From Salinisphaera sp035690525 (GTDB taxonomy: Bacteria > Pseudomonadota > Gammaproteobacteria > Nevskiales > Salinisphaeraceae): DNA of 64,000 bases. The stretch spans positions 20,730-84,729 of the forward strand of contig NZ_DASSKM010000036.1 in NCBI RefSeq assembly GCF_035690525.1. Direction: 5' to 3'. The position numbers were made by a program, and so were the translations under genes. Below are positions 27,343-36,514 of the stretch, piece after piece. The notes beneath the pieces are model-generated. The model made no database searches. It was not told the DNA's origin and was given only the letters and a program-made list of their open reading frames with translations. Positions within the stretch are counted from its first letter, which is position 1. Every line of letters begins with the position of its first letter.

Positions 27343-29286
27343 ATGTCATTGAATCGAATCCCGTGCCTCGCGGCATGCCTGTGTCTGACCGTCGCGCTGG
27401 CCGCCTGCGGCGGCGGGGGCGATGACGACGACAACAGCAACGACAAGGCCAGCGAGCCCACCCCCTGTACCACGCCCTCGGGGTTCGTCGATGAGGCCGG
27501 CGCCAACCAAAACGTCAAGACGAATACCGTGGTGCAGCTCGACGGCACAGCCAGCCGCGGCGCCGGCGGCGATCGGCCGGACAGCTACCAATGGTCGTTC
27601 GTCTCGCGGCCCAACGGCAGCGGCGCCCAACTGACCAGCGCGACCAGCGCGGCGCCGCAATTCACCGCCGATCAGGCTGGCCGCTACGTCGTGCAACTGG
27701 TGATCGACGGCAAGAACGACTGCGACGACCAAACCGATCGCGTCACCGTCACCGCCACGGCGCCGGGTACCAACGCGGTGCCGACGGCGGACGCCGGGGC
27801 CGACCAGAGTGTGGGCGTCGGCGCGGGCGTCAAGCTCAGCGGGGCGAACAGCCATGATCCGGACGGCGATACGCTGAGCTATGCGTGGCAATTCGTGTCG
27901 CGACCGGACGGCAGCAGCGCCAAGCTCGCCGGCGCAAAGACCGTGTCGCCGTCGTTCAAGGCCGACAAGGCCGGCACCTATGTCGTGGGCTTGCGCGTGG
28001 CCGACGGTAAGGCGACCAGCGAGCGCGACACGATCACGGTAGTGGCCGCGGCCGGTGGCGAAGCCCGGCCGGTGGCCGACGCCGGACCGGATCAATCGGT
28101 GCGCGTCGATTCGCTCGTCCGGCTCGACGGCACGGGCAGCCGCGATCCGGAGGATCGGCTCATTTCCTACCACTGGCATTTCGTATCCAAGCCTGGGGCC
28201 AGCGCCGCCGCGATCACCGGCACCGATACGGCGCAGGCGGTGTTTCGGCCGGATGCGGCGGGGACCTATGTGGTCTCGCTCACGGTCGCCAACGGCCAGA
28301 CCGAAAGCCGGCCGGACACCGTGATCGTGACCGCGTCTAAGCCCAATGTGCGGCCCACGGCCGATGCCGGAGCCGATCGGAACGTGAAGACCGGCCTGGT
28401 CGTCGAGCTGGACGGCAGCGCGAGTAGCGATCCCGACGGCGACGAGCTGAACTATCGCTGGCGTTTCGTATCGATCCCTGATGGCAGCGGGACCGCGCTG
28501 ACCGGCGGCGCCACCGCGACGCCCGCGTTCACGCCGGATGTGGCGGGGCAGTACGTGCTCCAACTGGTGGTCGACGACGGCCGGATCGACAGCACGGCCG
28601 ACACCGTCGTGGTGAGCGCGGCCTCGGCCAACAGCGCGCCCGTGGCCGAGGCCGGCGGCGATCGCAACGTGGCCGTGGGCAGCCGGGTCACGCTCGACGG
28701 CGGCGCCAGCTCGGATGCCGACAACGATACGCTCGCCTATCACTGGACGCTGGTCTCGCGCCCGGCCGGCAGCGCGGCGACGCTGACCGACGCCGATACC
28801 GCCACGCCGGACTTTACCGCGGATGTCGTGGGCTTCTATGCCATGACGCTGACCGTCAACGACGGCCGGACCGACAGCGAGCCCGATCTGGTGGTGATCA
28901 CAGCCACCCCAACGCTTGCGCTGTATGTGCGTCAGAACGATAGTTATCGGCGCGTCGACGGCAACGGGGGAACGGCTTCGATCCAGGTACCGATCGGCGG
29001 CAAGAATGTGTTGCTGGACCATTTTCGGGTCGAGGCGCTGGGGAGCGATTTCACCATTGCCAACGTCCAGACCATGCTGGCCACCACCCCCGACGGCCAG
29101 ACGCTCGAACTGTACCTCGACGGTTTGTCGTCAGGCGACGTGATCGATAATGGCGATCACCGCGACTTCGCGGCGGGGCTGCGTTCGGTGCCGGATGCGC
29201 CAGGGAAGTATCAGGTCGAGTTGCGGTTCACCGTCAACCCGGGCGGCAAGCGGTATCGGCTCGCCTACGACGTGACCATCGATTGA
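27343..29286 (+). CDS. lipoprotein with five tandem PKD-like domains
   Basis: 647 residues. The signal peptide ends in VALAAC, lipobox Cys22, followed by GGGG and an acidic DDDD tract. Five repeats of about 90 residues follow, each opening like PTADAGADQSV or PVADAGPDQSV, continuing (V)xLDGxxSxDPDxDxLxYxW and ending in RPDGSSAxL and a YVVxLxVxDG strand. These are Ig-like PKD/REJ-type domains that often mediate adhesion at the cell surface. A unique C-terminal region of about 120 residues (SIQVPIGGKNVLLDHFRVEA) is unrecognised. ATG 27343 gives the signal peptide; the in-frame TTG at 27328 is less likely. Monocistronic appearance. Confidence 0.85.
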   Translation: MSLNRIPCLAACLCLTVALAACGGGGDDDDNSNDKASEPTPCTTPSGFVDEAGANQNVKTNTVVQLDGTASRGAGGDRPDSYQWSFVSRPNGSGAQLTSATSAAPQFTADQAGRYVVQLVIDGKNDCDDQTDRVTVTATAPGTNAVPTADAGADQSVGVGAGVKLSGANSHDPDGDTLSYAWQFVSRPDGSSAKLAGAKTVSPSFKADKAGTYVVGLRVADGKATSERDTITVVAAAGGEARPVADAGPDQSVRVDSLVRLDGTGSRDPEDRLISYHWHFVSKPGASAAAITGTDTAQAVFRPDAAGTYVVSLTVANGQTESRPDTVIVTASKPNVRPTADAGADRNVKTGLVVELDGSASSDPDGDELNYRWRFVSIPDGSGTALTGGATATPAFTPDVAGQYVLQLVVDDGRIDSTADTVVVSAASANSAPVAEAGGDRNVAVGSRVTLDGGASSDADNDTLAYHWTLVSRPAGSAATLTDADTATPDFTADVVGFYAMTLTVNDGRTDSEPDLVVITATPTLALYVRQNDSYRRVDGNGGTASIQVPIGGKNVLLDHFRVEALGSDFTIANVQTMLATTPDGQTLELYLDGLSSGDVIDNGDHRDFAAGLRSVPDAPGKYQVELRFTVNPGGKRYRLAYDVTID

Positions 29287-29293
29287 CCTAAGC

Positions 29294-29317
29294 CGCCGCC
29301 GGCGCCTCAGCCGGCGG
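29294..29317. terminator. GC-rich hairpin between convergent genes
   Basis: GCCGCCGGC and GCCGGCGGC flank a 6-base loop between the PKD lipoprotein stop and the uvrA stop. No T-run follows on either strand, so it is at best a weak bidirectional terminator. Confidence 0.45.
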
Positions 29318-29319
29318 CG

Positions 29320-32268
29320 TCAGCTCGCGGTGGCGTTTTTCTTGCGTAGGCCGGCGGATTTCTTGGCTTTCTTCTCTTTTTTCGGCGGCAACGCCAGATC
29401 CCGTTTATCGCCGGCGGTGTTGTGGCCGATGCCCGGCCGCGTTTCGCCCAGCATCGGTTTGAGGAAGCGCCCGGTGTGCGAGGCCTCGATTCCGGCCACG
29501 TCTTCCGGTGTGCCGGTGGCGATGATTTCGCCGCCGCCGGCGCCGCCTTCGGGGCCGAGGTCGATGATCCAGTCCGCGGTTTTGATCACATCGAGGTTGT
29601 GCTCGATCACCACCACCGCGTTGCCGGCGGATCTGAGGCGCAGCAGCACGGTTAGCAGATGCTTGATGTCGTGGAAATGCAGGCCGGTGGTCGGCTCGTC
29701 CAGCAGATATAGCGTGCGCCCGGTATCGCGCTTGGACAGTTCGCGCGCGAGCTTGATGCGCTGGGCTTCGCCGCCGGACAACGTGGTCGCGTTCTGGCCG
29801 AGCTTGACGTAGGACAGGCCGACGTCCATCAGCGTTTCCAGCTTGCGTTTCAAGCTCGGCACCGGCGAGAAGAACTCCAGCGCGGCCTCGACCCGCATAT
29901 CGAGTACGTCGGCGATGGTTTGGCCCTTGTAGCGAACCTCCAGTGTTTCCCGGTTGTAGCGCGCGCCGTGGCAGGTCTCGCAGGTGACATAAATATCCGG
30001 CAGGAAGTGCATTTCCACTTTGATCACGCCGTCGCCCTGGCAGGTTTCGCAGCGCCCGCCCTTGACGTTGAACGAGAACCGGCCCGGCTTGTAGCCGCGG
30101 GCGCGGGCCTCCGGCGTGTTGGCGAACAGCTCGCGGATGGTGCCGAACAGGCCGGTGTAGGTCGCCGGATTGGATCGGGGCGTGCGCCCGATCGGCGCTT
30201 GATTGATATCGATCACCTTGTCCAGATGGTCGAGGCCGTCGATCGCCGTGACCGGCGCGGCGCGCGCCACCGCGCGGTTGACCTGACGGGCCGCCGCCGG
30301 AAACAGCGTTTCGTTGATCAGCGTGGATTTGCCGGAACCGGACACGCCGGTGACACAAGTCAGAAGCCCCATGGAGAACGCGGCGTCGACGCGCTTCAAA
30401 TTGTTGCCGCGCGCGCCCCGGATATGAATCTCGCGGCTGTTGTCGTAGGCGATCCGCTCTTCCGGGATCGGGATCGTCAGCCTGGACGACAGATACTGGC
30501 CGGTGAGCGAGTCGGCATGCGCGGCGATCTCGGCCGCGGTGCCCTGGGCGATGAGCCGGCCGCCGTGATCGCCGGCGCCGGGGCCCATGTCGACCACGTA
30601 ATCGGCTTCCCAGATGGCGTCCTCGTCGTGCTCGACCACGATCACCGTGTTGCCGAGATCGCGCAGACGCTCCAAGGTATTGAGCAGGCGCCGATTGTCG
30701 CGCTGATGCAGGCCGATCGACGGTTCGTCGAGCACATACATCACACCGACCAGGCCGGCGCCGATCTGGCTGGCGAGACGAATGCGCTGGGCTTCGCCGC
30801 CGGACAGCGTCTCGGCGGAGCGCGACAGCGTGAGGTAATTAAGCCCGACATCGAGCAGGAATTTCAGCCGCTGGTTGATCTCCTTGAAAATCGGCGCGGC
30901 GATCTCCGCGCGATGGCCGGGGATGGTCAGATTCTCGGTAATCTCGTAGGCCTCGGAGATACTCGCCGCGTTGATCGCCGGTAAGGTCTGGTCGGCCACG
31001 CGAACATGCCGCGCGGCCTCGTTCAGACGCGCCCCGTTACAAGTCGGACAGGCCTTGTCCGAAAGATACTTGGCCAGTTCCTCGCGGACCGCCATCGAAT
31101 CGGTTTCGGCGTAGCGGCGGGACATGTTGTCGAGCACGCCTTCGAAGGCGTGTTTGCGCACGCGGGTGCGGCCGCGGGCATTGATATAGCGGAATTCGAT
31201 CTTTTTGGACCCGGAGCCGTTCAGGATCACCTTGCGGGCTTTTTCGGGCAGCTCGCGCCAGGGTTGATCGACATCGAAGCCGTAGGTCTCGGCCAGCGCT
31301 TCGATCAGGCCGAAGAAATAGGGGTTGCGCCGATCCCAGCCGCGCACCGCGCCGCCGGCCAGGCTCAAGGTGTCGTCGGTGATCACGCGGTCGACGTCGA
31401 ACACGCTCTGCGAGCCCAGCCCGTCGCAGGTCGGGCAGGCGCCGTGCGGCGAGTTGAACGAGAACATCCGCGGTTCCATGTCGTTGATGGAATAACCGCA
31501 GATCGGGCAGGCGAACTGGGAGGAAAACACTTCCGGCTCGGCTTCACCACGCCAGGGCAGGATCCAGGCGATGCCCTCGGACAGCCTGAGCGCGGTCTCG
31601 AACGATTCGGCCAGCCGTTGGCCGATGCCGTCGCGTACCTTGAAGCGGTCGACCACGACTTCCAGGTCGTGCTTTTTCTTCGGGTCGAGTTCGGGCACGC
31701 CCTCGTCGAGTTCGATGATCGCCCCGTCCACGCGCATGCGCACGAAGCCCGCGCCGCGCATCTGCTCGAAGATCTCGCGGTGCTCGCCCTTGCGCGAGCG
31801 GATTACGGGCGCGAGCAGCATCCAGGCCGATTCGGCTTCTTTCGTGAGCGTCTGATCGACCATCTCCGATACGCTCTGCGCGGCCAGCGGTTCGCCGTGG
31901 TGCGGGCAATAGGGCGTGCCGGCGCGCGCGAACAACAGACGCAGATAGTCGTGGATCTCGGTGACGGTGCCCACGGTCGAGCGCGGATTGTGCGAGGTCG
32001 ATTTCTGTTCGATCGAAATCGCCGGCGACAACCCCTCGATGGCGTCCAAGTCCGGTTTTTCCATCATCGACAGGAACTGGCGCGCGTAGGCCGACAGCGA
32101 TTCGACGTAGCGGCGCTGGCCTTCCGCGTAGATGGTGTCGAAGGCCAGGGACGACTTGCCCGAACCGGACAGACCGGTAATCACGATCAGTCGATCGCGG
32201 GGCAGATCGACATCGATGTTGGCGAGATTGTGCGTGCGCGCGCCGCGGATGCGGATATGGCTTTCCAT
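29320..32268 (-). CDS. uvrA: excinuclease ABC subunit A
   Basis: 982 residues, reading leftward. N-terminal ATPase: ITGLSGSGKSSLAFDTIYAE and YVESLSAYARQFL. Zinc fingers appear as CPICGYSINDMEPR...CPTCDG and CETCQGDG...CETCHG. Signature motifs TLSGGEAQRI occur twice and the second Walker A is GVSGSGKSTLI. UvrA finds DNA lesions and loads UvrB for nucleotide-excision repair. It has a Lys-rich C-terminal extension of about 35 residues. Its ATG lies 2 bases from the end of a repeat element (32271-32554), whose terminal AGAGG sits 6 bases before the start and looks like its ribosome site. Confidence 0.97.
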   Translation of the reverse strand: MESHIRIRGARTHNLANIDVDLPRDRLIVITGLSGSGKSSLAFDTIYAEGQRRYVESLSAYARQFLSMMEKPDLDAIEGLSPAISIEQKSTSHNPRSTVGTVTEIHDYLRLLFARAGTPYCPHHGEPLAAQSVSEMVDQTLTKEAESAWMLLAPVIRSRKGEHREIFEQMRGAGFVRMRVDGAIIELDEGVPELDPKKKHDLEVVVDRFKVRDGIGQRLAESFETALRLSEGIAWILPWRGEAEPEVFSSQFACPICGYSINDMEPRMFSFNSPHGACPTCDGLGSQSVFDVDRVITDDTLSLAGGAVRGWDRRNPYFFGLIEALAETYGFDVDQPWRELPEKARKVILNGSGSKKIEFRYINARGRTRVRKHAFEGVLDNMSRRYAETDSMAVREELAKYLSDKACPTCNGARLNEAARHVRVADQTLPAINAASISEAYEITENLTIPGHRAEIAAPIFKEINQRLKFLLDVGLNYLTLSRSAETLSGGEAQRIRLASQIGAGLVGVMYVLDEPSIGLHQRDNRRLLNTLERLRDLGNTVIVVEHDEDAIWEADYVVDMGPGAGDHGGRLIAQGTAAEIAAHADSLTGQYLSSRLTIPIPEERIAYDNSREIHIRGARGNNLKRVDAAFSMGLLTCVTGVSGSGKSTLINETLFPAAARQVNRAVARAAPVTAIDGLDHLDKVIDINQAPIGRTPRSNPATYTGLFGTIRELFANTPEARARGYKPGRFSFNVKGGRCETCQGDGVIKVEMHFLPDIYVTCETCHGARYNRETLEVRYKGQTIADVLDMRVEAALEFFSPVPSLKRKLETLMDVGLSYVKLGQNATTLSGGEAQRIKLARELSKRDTGRTLYLLDEPTTGLHFHDIKHLLTVLLRLRSAGNAVVVIEHNLDVIKTADWIIDLGPEGGAGGGEIIATGTPEDVAGIEASHTGRFLKPMLGETRPGIGHNTAGDKRDLALPPKKEKKAKKSAGLRKKNATAS

Positions 32269-32270
32269 TA

Positions 32271-32554
32271 GGAACCTCTGATTGAATCGTCACGGTCGCG
32301 CCGGCGTGCTTTGCGCGCGACTGGCAAGAAAGCGCGAGCGTGGCGTGCTTGTTGCACGGTAGCGAGCGCTGACGCCGTCCAGACGCGCGCAAAGCCCCGG
32401 CTTTTCTCGCGCGGCGAGAAAAGTTTGGTCCAAAAGCCGCCGCTACGGCGTTGCGTGGCTTGATCCGGGAATGACCCGGACGCTGCGCCACGCGCCTTGT
32501 ACCGACGGCTTTTGGGTCTCAAACGCGATCCGCGAGGATTCATTCAGAGGTTCC
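32271..32554. mobile_element. MITE-like element A, copy 1
   Basis: 284 bases bounded by GGAACCTCTGATTGAATC and its reverse complement with one mismatch. Read in the opposite direction, the same sequence with an estimated 80-90 percent identity recurs at 55806-56089. Internal hairpins are conserved in both: CTTTTCTCGC/GCGAGAAAAG and a GTCCGGG/CCCGGAC-type stem. It contains no transposase and no convincing gene, so it is probably moved in trans. It fills most of the gap between the divergent uvrA and MFS genes and touches the uvrA start region. Confidence 0.85.
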
Positions 32555-32728
32555 TTGGAGGCTGCATCGGAAAGGGTCAACCGCTGAGTATACCCAGCGC
32601 GGCAACCGCGTCGTAATCGCCGGATTCCCGGATGTAACGGAAGGCTCTGTGCTAATCTTGCGCGCCTTGTCGCCGGACGCGTTGGGCACGACGCGCCACG
32701 GCCGAACTGCCGAAACCACGGGCGACGT

Positions 32729-34099
32729 ATGGACCAGTTAGAAAAACGCGCGGCCATCGCGCTGGCGAGCATTTTTTCCCTGCGGATGCTCGGCCTGTTC
32801 ATGATCTATCCGGTGTTCACCTTTTATTCGCAGCAGCAGCTCACGGGTTCGACGCCGGTTCTGATCGGACTGGCGCTGGGCGCCTACGGGCTGACGCAGG
32901 CATTGCTGCAGATTCCGCTGGGTTTTGCCTCCGACCGGTTCGGCCGCAAGCACATTATCGCCGGCGGCCTGGTGATTCTGGCCGTCGGCAGCGTGGTGGC
33001 CGCATTGTCGACCTCCATCTACGGGGTCATTCTCGGCCGGATTCTGCAGGGCTCCGGCGCGGTCGGCTCGACCATTCTGGCCCTGAACGCCGATCTGACG
33101 CGCGAGGACACCCGAACTAAGGCCATGGCCATGATCGGCATCAGCATCGGGCTGGCGTTCGCGGTCGCGATGGTGATCGGGCCGTTGATCAGCGGCTGGG
33201 TCGGCGTGCCGGGCATCTTCTGGTTCACCGCGCTGTTGTCGCTGCTCGGCCTGTTCGTGCTCTACGGCGCCACGCCCGAGCCGAAGGCGGCCCGGTCGCA
33301 CCGGGACGCCGAAGCGGTGCCGGCGCTGTTCAAGCGCGTCTTGAGCGACGGCGAACTGCTGCGGCTGGATTTCGCGATCTTCACCCTGCATACGATCCTC
33401 ACCGCGAGCTTCATCGTGTTGCCGAAGCTGCTCCACAGCGTCGGCGGTGTGCACGAGGACTATCAATGGGTGGTCTATCTGCCGGTGCTGGCGGTATCGG
33501 TGGCGGCCATGATGCCGGCGATCATCGTCGCCGAGGCCAAGCGCCGGATGAAGCCGGTGTTCGTGGGTTCGATCGCGGCGCTGCTGGTCAGCCAGATCGT
33601 TCTCACCTTCTATCACGGCAGCATCGTCGAACTGGTGGTGATGATGGTCGTGTTCTTCACCGCCTTCAACGTCATGGAGGCGATGCTGCCGTCGCTGATC
33701 TCCAAGGTCGCGCCGGCCGACGCCAAGGGCACGGCGCTGGGTGTCTACTCGAGCGCCCAGTTCTTCGGCATCTTCGTCGGCGGCGCCGTCGGCGGCTGGA
33801 CATTCAGCGTGGGCGGATACTCCGGTGTGTTTGCGTTCTGCGCCGTGGCCGCGCTCATCTGGCTGTTGGTGGCCGCCAGCATGCCGAAACCGCGCTTCGC
33901 GCGGACGCATATGGTCAACGTCGGCCGCATCGACGACGCCGAAGCGCGCCGGCTGGCGGGCGAAATCGAGGCGATCGAAGGCGTATTCGAGGCCGTGGTC
34001 GTGCCCGACGACGGCGTGGCCTACATCAAGTACGATGGCAAAGTCGTCGGCACGGAAGTCTTCGACCCGTTCGCCGCGCGGGCCGTCGCGAGCGCCTAG
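32729..34099 (+). CDS. YajR-like MFS transporter with C-terminal cytoplasmic domain
   Basis: 456 residues. Twelve hydrophobic segments, with MFS motif A between TM2 and TM3 as GFASDRFGRKHII. After TM12 about 65 residues form a soluble tail (NVGRIDDAEARRLAGEIEAIEGVFEAVV) like the ferredoxin-fold YAM domain of E. coli YajR. Proton-driven export is typical of the family; the substrate is unknown. Divergence from uvrA and adjacency to ssb downstream is a known gammaproteobacterial and betaproteobacterial order, which supports orthology within that set. Confidence 0.85.
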   Translation: MDQLEKRAAIALASIFSLRMLGLFMIYPVFTFYSQQQLTGSTPVLIGLALGAYGLTQALLQIPLGFASDRFGRKHIIAGGLVILAVGSVVAALSTSIYGVILGRILQGSGAVGSTILALNADLTREDTRTKAMAMIGISIGLAFAVAMVIGPLISGWVGVPGIFWFTALLSLLGLFVLYGATPEPKAARSHRDAEAVPALFKRVLSDGELLRLDFAIFTLHTILTASFIVLPKLLHSVGGVHEDYQWVVYLPVLAVSVAAMMPAIIVAEAKRRMKPVFVGSIAALLVSQIVLTFYHGSIVELVVMMVVFFTAFNVMEAMLPSLISKVAPADAKGTALGVYSSAQFFGIFVGGAVGGWTFSVGGYSGVFAFCAVAALIWLLVAASMPKPRFARTHMVNVGRIDDAEARRLAGEIEAIEGVFEAVVVPDDGVAYIKYDGKVVGTEVFDPFAARAVASA

Positions 34100-34256
34100 G
34101 CTTCGGCTCCGCTCCGCGCAGCCGAAGCGCACGATCGGGAAAGCGGGGCAGCCGCATCACGGCATAACGCGCCCGGACATCGCGATCGGGCCGTGCCGTG
34201 TAGAATCGATGCGATTCGGCATCCCTCAAAGCAATCACTGCACACGGAGTCCTGCC

Positions 34257-34772
34257 ATGGCAAGTCGAGGCGTCAACAAGGCCATCATCGTCGGCAACCT
34301 GGGAGCCGACCCGGAAACGCGCTATACCGCGGGCGGCACGGCCGTGACCAACGTCAACGTCGCGACCTCCGAAAGCTGGCGCGACAAGAACTCGGGCGAG
34401 ATGCAGGAACGCACCGAGTGGCACCGCGTGGTGTTCTTCGCGCGGCTGGCCGAGGTCGCCGGCGAATATCTGCGCAAGGGTTCCAAGGTGTACGTCGAGG
34501 GCCGTATCCAGACCCGCAAGTGGCAGGGCCAGGACGGCCAGGACCGCTACACTACCGAGATCGTGGCCAACGAAATGCAGATGCTGGATTCGCGTGGTGG
34601 CGGCCAGGGCTCGAGCGCGCCGTTCGGTGGCGGCGGCCAACGCAGCCAGGGCGGTGGACAGAACCAGGGTGGCGGGCAGCGTGGTGGTGGCCAGCCGCAG
34701 TACCAGCAGCCGCAGCCGGCCAGCGGCGATCCCGGTTTCGACGACGATCTGGACGACGATATTCCGTTCTAG
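34257..34772 (+). CDS. ssb: single-stranded DNA-binding protein
   Basis: 171 residues. The N-terminal OB fold (MASRGVNKAIIVGNLGADPE, TEWHRVVFF, KGSKVYVEGR, MLDSR) spans residues 1 to about 110. A Gly/Gln-rich linker follows and the protein ends in DDLDDDIPF, the acidic tip that recruits repair and replication partners. The ribosome site is CGGAG, 7 bases before ATG 34257; longer in-frame readings through the end of the MFS gene are rejected. Confidence 0.97.
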   Translation: MASRGVNKAIIVGNLGADPETRYTAGGTAVTNVNVATSESWRDKNSGEMQERTEWHRVVFFARLAEVAGEYLRKGSKVYVEGRIQTRKWQGQDGQDRYTTEIVANEMQMLDSRGGGQGSSAPFGGGGQRSQGGGQNQGGGQRGGGQPQYQQPQPASGDPGFDDDLDDDIPF

Positions 34773-34844
34773 AGCCTGTCGGAGTCAAAGCCATCGATTC
34801 CGTGGCGGAAAGCTCGCTAGGTATTCTTGGAGAAAGTGCTCCAA

Positions 34845-35711
34845 ATGTCTTGCAAATATCCCGAAGTGGTCGGTTTTTTCGATGAAAAGACCGGCAGCAT
34901 TCAATATGTGGTGATCGACAACGGGACCGGGCGCTGCGCGATCATTGATCCGGTCTGGGATTACGATGAAAACGCCGGGCGCACACGGACTGGCTGGGCC
35001 GATGAAATACTTGACTTCGTGCGCGCTCGCGGCCTCGCGGTGGACTGGATTCTGGATACCCATCCGCACGCCGATCATTTTTCGGCCGCGGTGATTGTCG
35101 CCGAGCGGTGCGGCGCGCCGCGGGCCATCGGCGAGAAGGTCGTCGAAGCCCAGAAGCTCTGGAAAGATATCTACAATTTTGGCGAGGACTTTGTCGCCGA
35201 CGGCCAGCAATGGGATCGACTGTTCGCGGAAGGCGATACGTTCAAGATCGGCGATATCGACGCGCGAGTAATGTTCTCGCCGGGCCATACGCTGGCCTCG
35301 ATCACCTACGTGATCGGCGATGCGGCCTTTGTGCACGACACGCTGTTGCAGCCGGATTCCGGTACCGCCCGCGCCGATTTTCCCGGCGGCGACGCGCGCA
35401 CGCTGTATCGTTCGATCCAGCAAATCCTCGATTTGCCCGACGACACCCGCCTGTTCACCGGCCACGACTATCAGCCCCGCGGACGCGGGCCGCAGTGGGA
35501 ATCGACGGTCGCTCAGCAGCGCGCGCACAATCCACATCTGCAGAACGTCGACGAAGACGCCTACGTGGTCTTGCGCGAATTGCGGGACGCCGAACTGCCG
35601 CTGCCGACGCTGATGCTGGCAGCGCTCCAGGTCAACGTTCGCGGCGGGCGTCTGCCGCCGGCCGAGGACAATGGGCGTTGTTATCTCAAGATTCCCGTGA
35701 ATCAATTCTGA
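34845..35711 (+). CDS. MBL-fold metallo-hydrolase, ETHE1/persulfide-dioxygenase-like
   Basis: 288 residues from ATG 34845 (upstream TTG 34827 and GTG 34836 are in frame; GGAG at 34829 suits the ATG). Metal-binding motif THPHADH, then GHTLASITY and DTLLQPDSGTARADFPGGD, as in ETHE1-type proteins that bind a single iron and oxidise glutathione persulfide. The C-terminal WESTVAQQRAHNPHL is found in bacterial relatives. Role in sulfide or persulfide detoxification is likely but other MBL hydrolases share parts of the pattern. It converges on the dsbG-like gene. Confidence 0.72.
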   Translation: MSCKYPEVVGFFDEKTGSIQYVVIDNGTGRCAIIDPVWDYDENAGRTRTGWADEILDFVRARGLAVDWILDTHPHADHFSAAVIVAERCGAPRAIGEKVVEAQKLWKDIYNFGEDFVADGQQWDRLFAEGDTFKIGDIDARVMFSPGHTLASITYVIGDAAFVHDTLLQPDSGTARADFPGGDARTLYRSIQQILDLPDDTRLFTGHDYQPRGRGPQWESTVAQQRAHNPHLQNVDEDAYVVLRELRDAELPLPTLMLAALQVNVRGGRLPPAEDNGRCYLKIPVNQF

Positions 35712-35737
35712 GCCACCAGTAGGCTGATTCGCGCCCA

Positions 35738-36514
35738 TTACGGACGCGGCGAGCCCATGACGTCGGTCAGTGCGTCGCCTCGAGGCAGGCCTTGTTTGAT
35801 CGCGATGTCGCCGTCGGCGTCGCGATAGAACAGCGTCGGCGTGGCGAACAGCCCGAGTGATTTCATCAGATCGGTGTTCTGTTTGATTTTCTTTGCAAGA
35901 CCGGCCGGCGGATCGTTCAGCGGCGTAATGCCGCCATCGTCATAGTGGCGCTCGGATCGATCCAGGGCCGCGCTTGGATCGTCCGCCGCGAGAATCGCCG
36001 CGGCCTTGGGCAGGCTGCTGGGTTTGAGCAGGCCCACCAGCACATGCCGGATCTGGATCTTGCCGGCTTTCACCCAGGGCCGTGCGGCCTGCCAGAACCG
36101 GTGGCAGTAGGGGCAGTTGGGGTCCGTGAACATATAGATCACGCGCTCGGCCTGGTCGGAACCGTCCGCGACCCAGGTCGCCTTTTTCAGCTTCGCCCAG
36201 GCTTTCTGACGGCTCGGGCCGACGACCAGCCGCTGCAACGGCTCGGCGCTCAGATCCCGGCCCTGGCCATCGATGAGCGAGCCGACGAGCGCTTTCCGGC
36301 CGCCCGGCAGCAGATAGATCGCGATCGGATGCCCCCGATAGCTCGCGGCATAGCCGGTCATGCCCGCGGGGGCGGCGAACGTGCCGTGCAGAGTCAGGCC
36401 TTGTTTTTTCAGTGCCTTGATGGGCGCGGGCGTGTCGTTTTTGTCGGCGGCACCCGCGGTCGTGAACGAAACGGCGACCAGGCAGGCCAGAAGGGCAGGT
36501 AACAGTACTTTCAT
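35738..36514 (-). CDS. DsbG/DsbC-like periplasmic disulfide isomerase
   Basis: 258 residues, reading leftward from ATG 36514. Signal peptide MKVLLPALLACLVAVSFTTAGAA. The N-terminal dimerisation region includes GLTLHGTFAAPAGMTGYAA; the thioredoxin domain has FTDPNCPYCHRFW with the redox CPYC and a conserved cis-Pro in LFATPTLFY. DsbG-type proteins reshuffle or protect cysteines in the periplasm and are kept reduced by DsbD. It is the last gene of an overlapping operon with dsbD and a TlpA-like protein, which matches that partnership. Confidence 0.85.
   Translation of the reverse strand: MKVLLPALLACLVAVSFTTAGAADKNDTPAPIKALKKQGLTLHGTFAAPAGMTGYAASYRGHPIAIYLLPGGRKALVGSLIDGQGRDLSAEPLQRLVVGPSRQKAWAKLKKATWVADGSDQAERVIYMFTDPNCPYCHRFWQAARPWVKAGKIQIRHVLVGLLKPSSLPKAAAILAADDPSAALDRSERHYDDGGITPLNDPPAGLAKKIKQNTDLMKSLGLFATPTLFYRDADGDIAIKQGLPRGDALTDVMGSPRP

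Noticed and set aside
32590..32603. CTGAGTATACCCAG upstream of uvrA as a LexA (SOS) box
   Set aside because: The E. coli-type operator is CTGT-N8-ACAG (16 bases); here the half sites are only 8 bases apart and lack the inner T/A, and element A lies between it and uvrA. Too weak to call.
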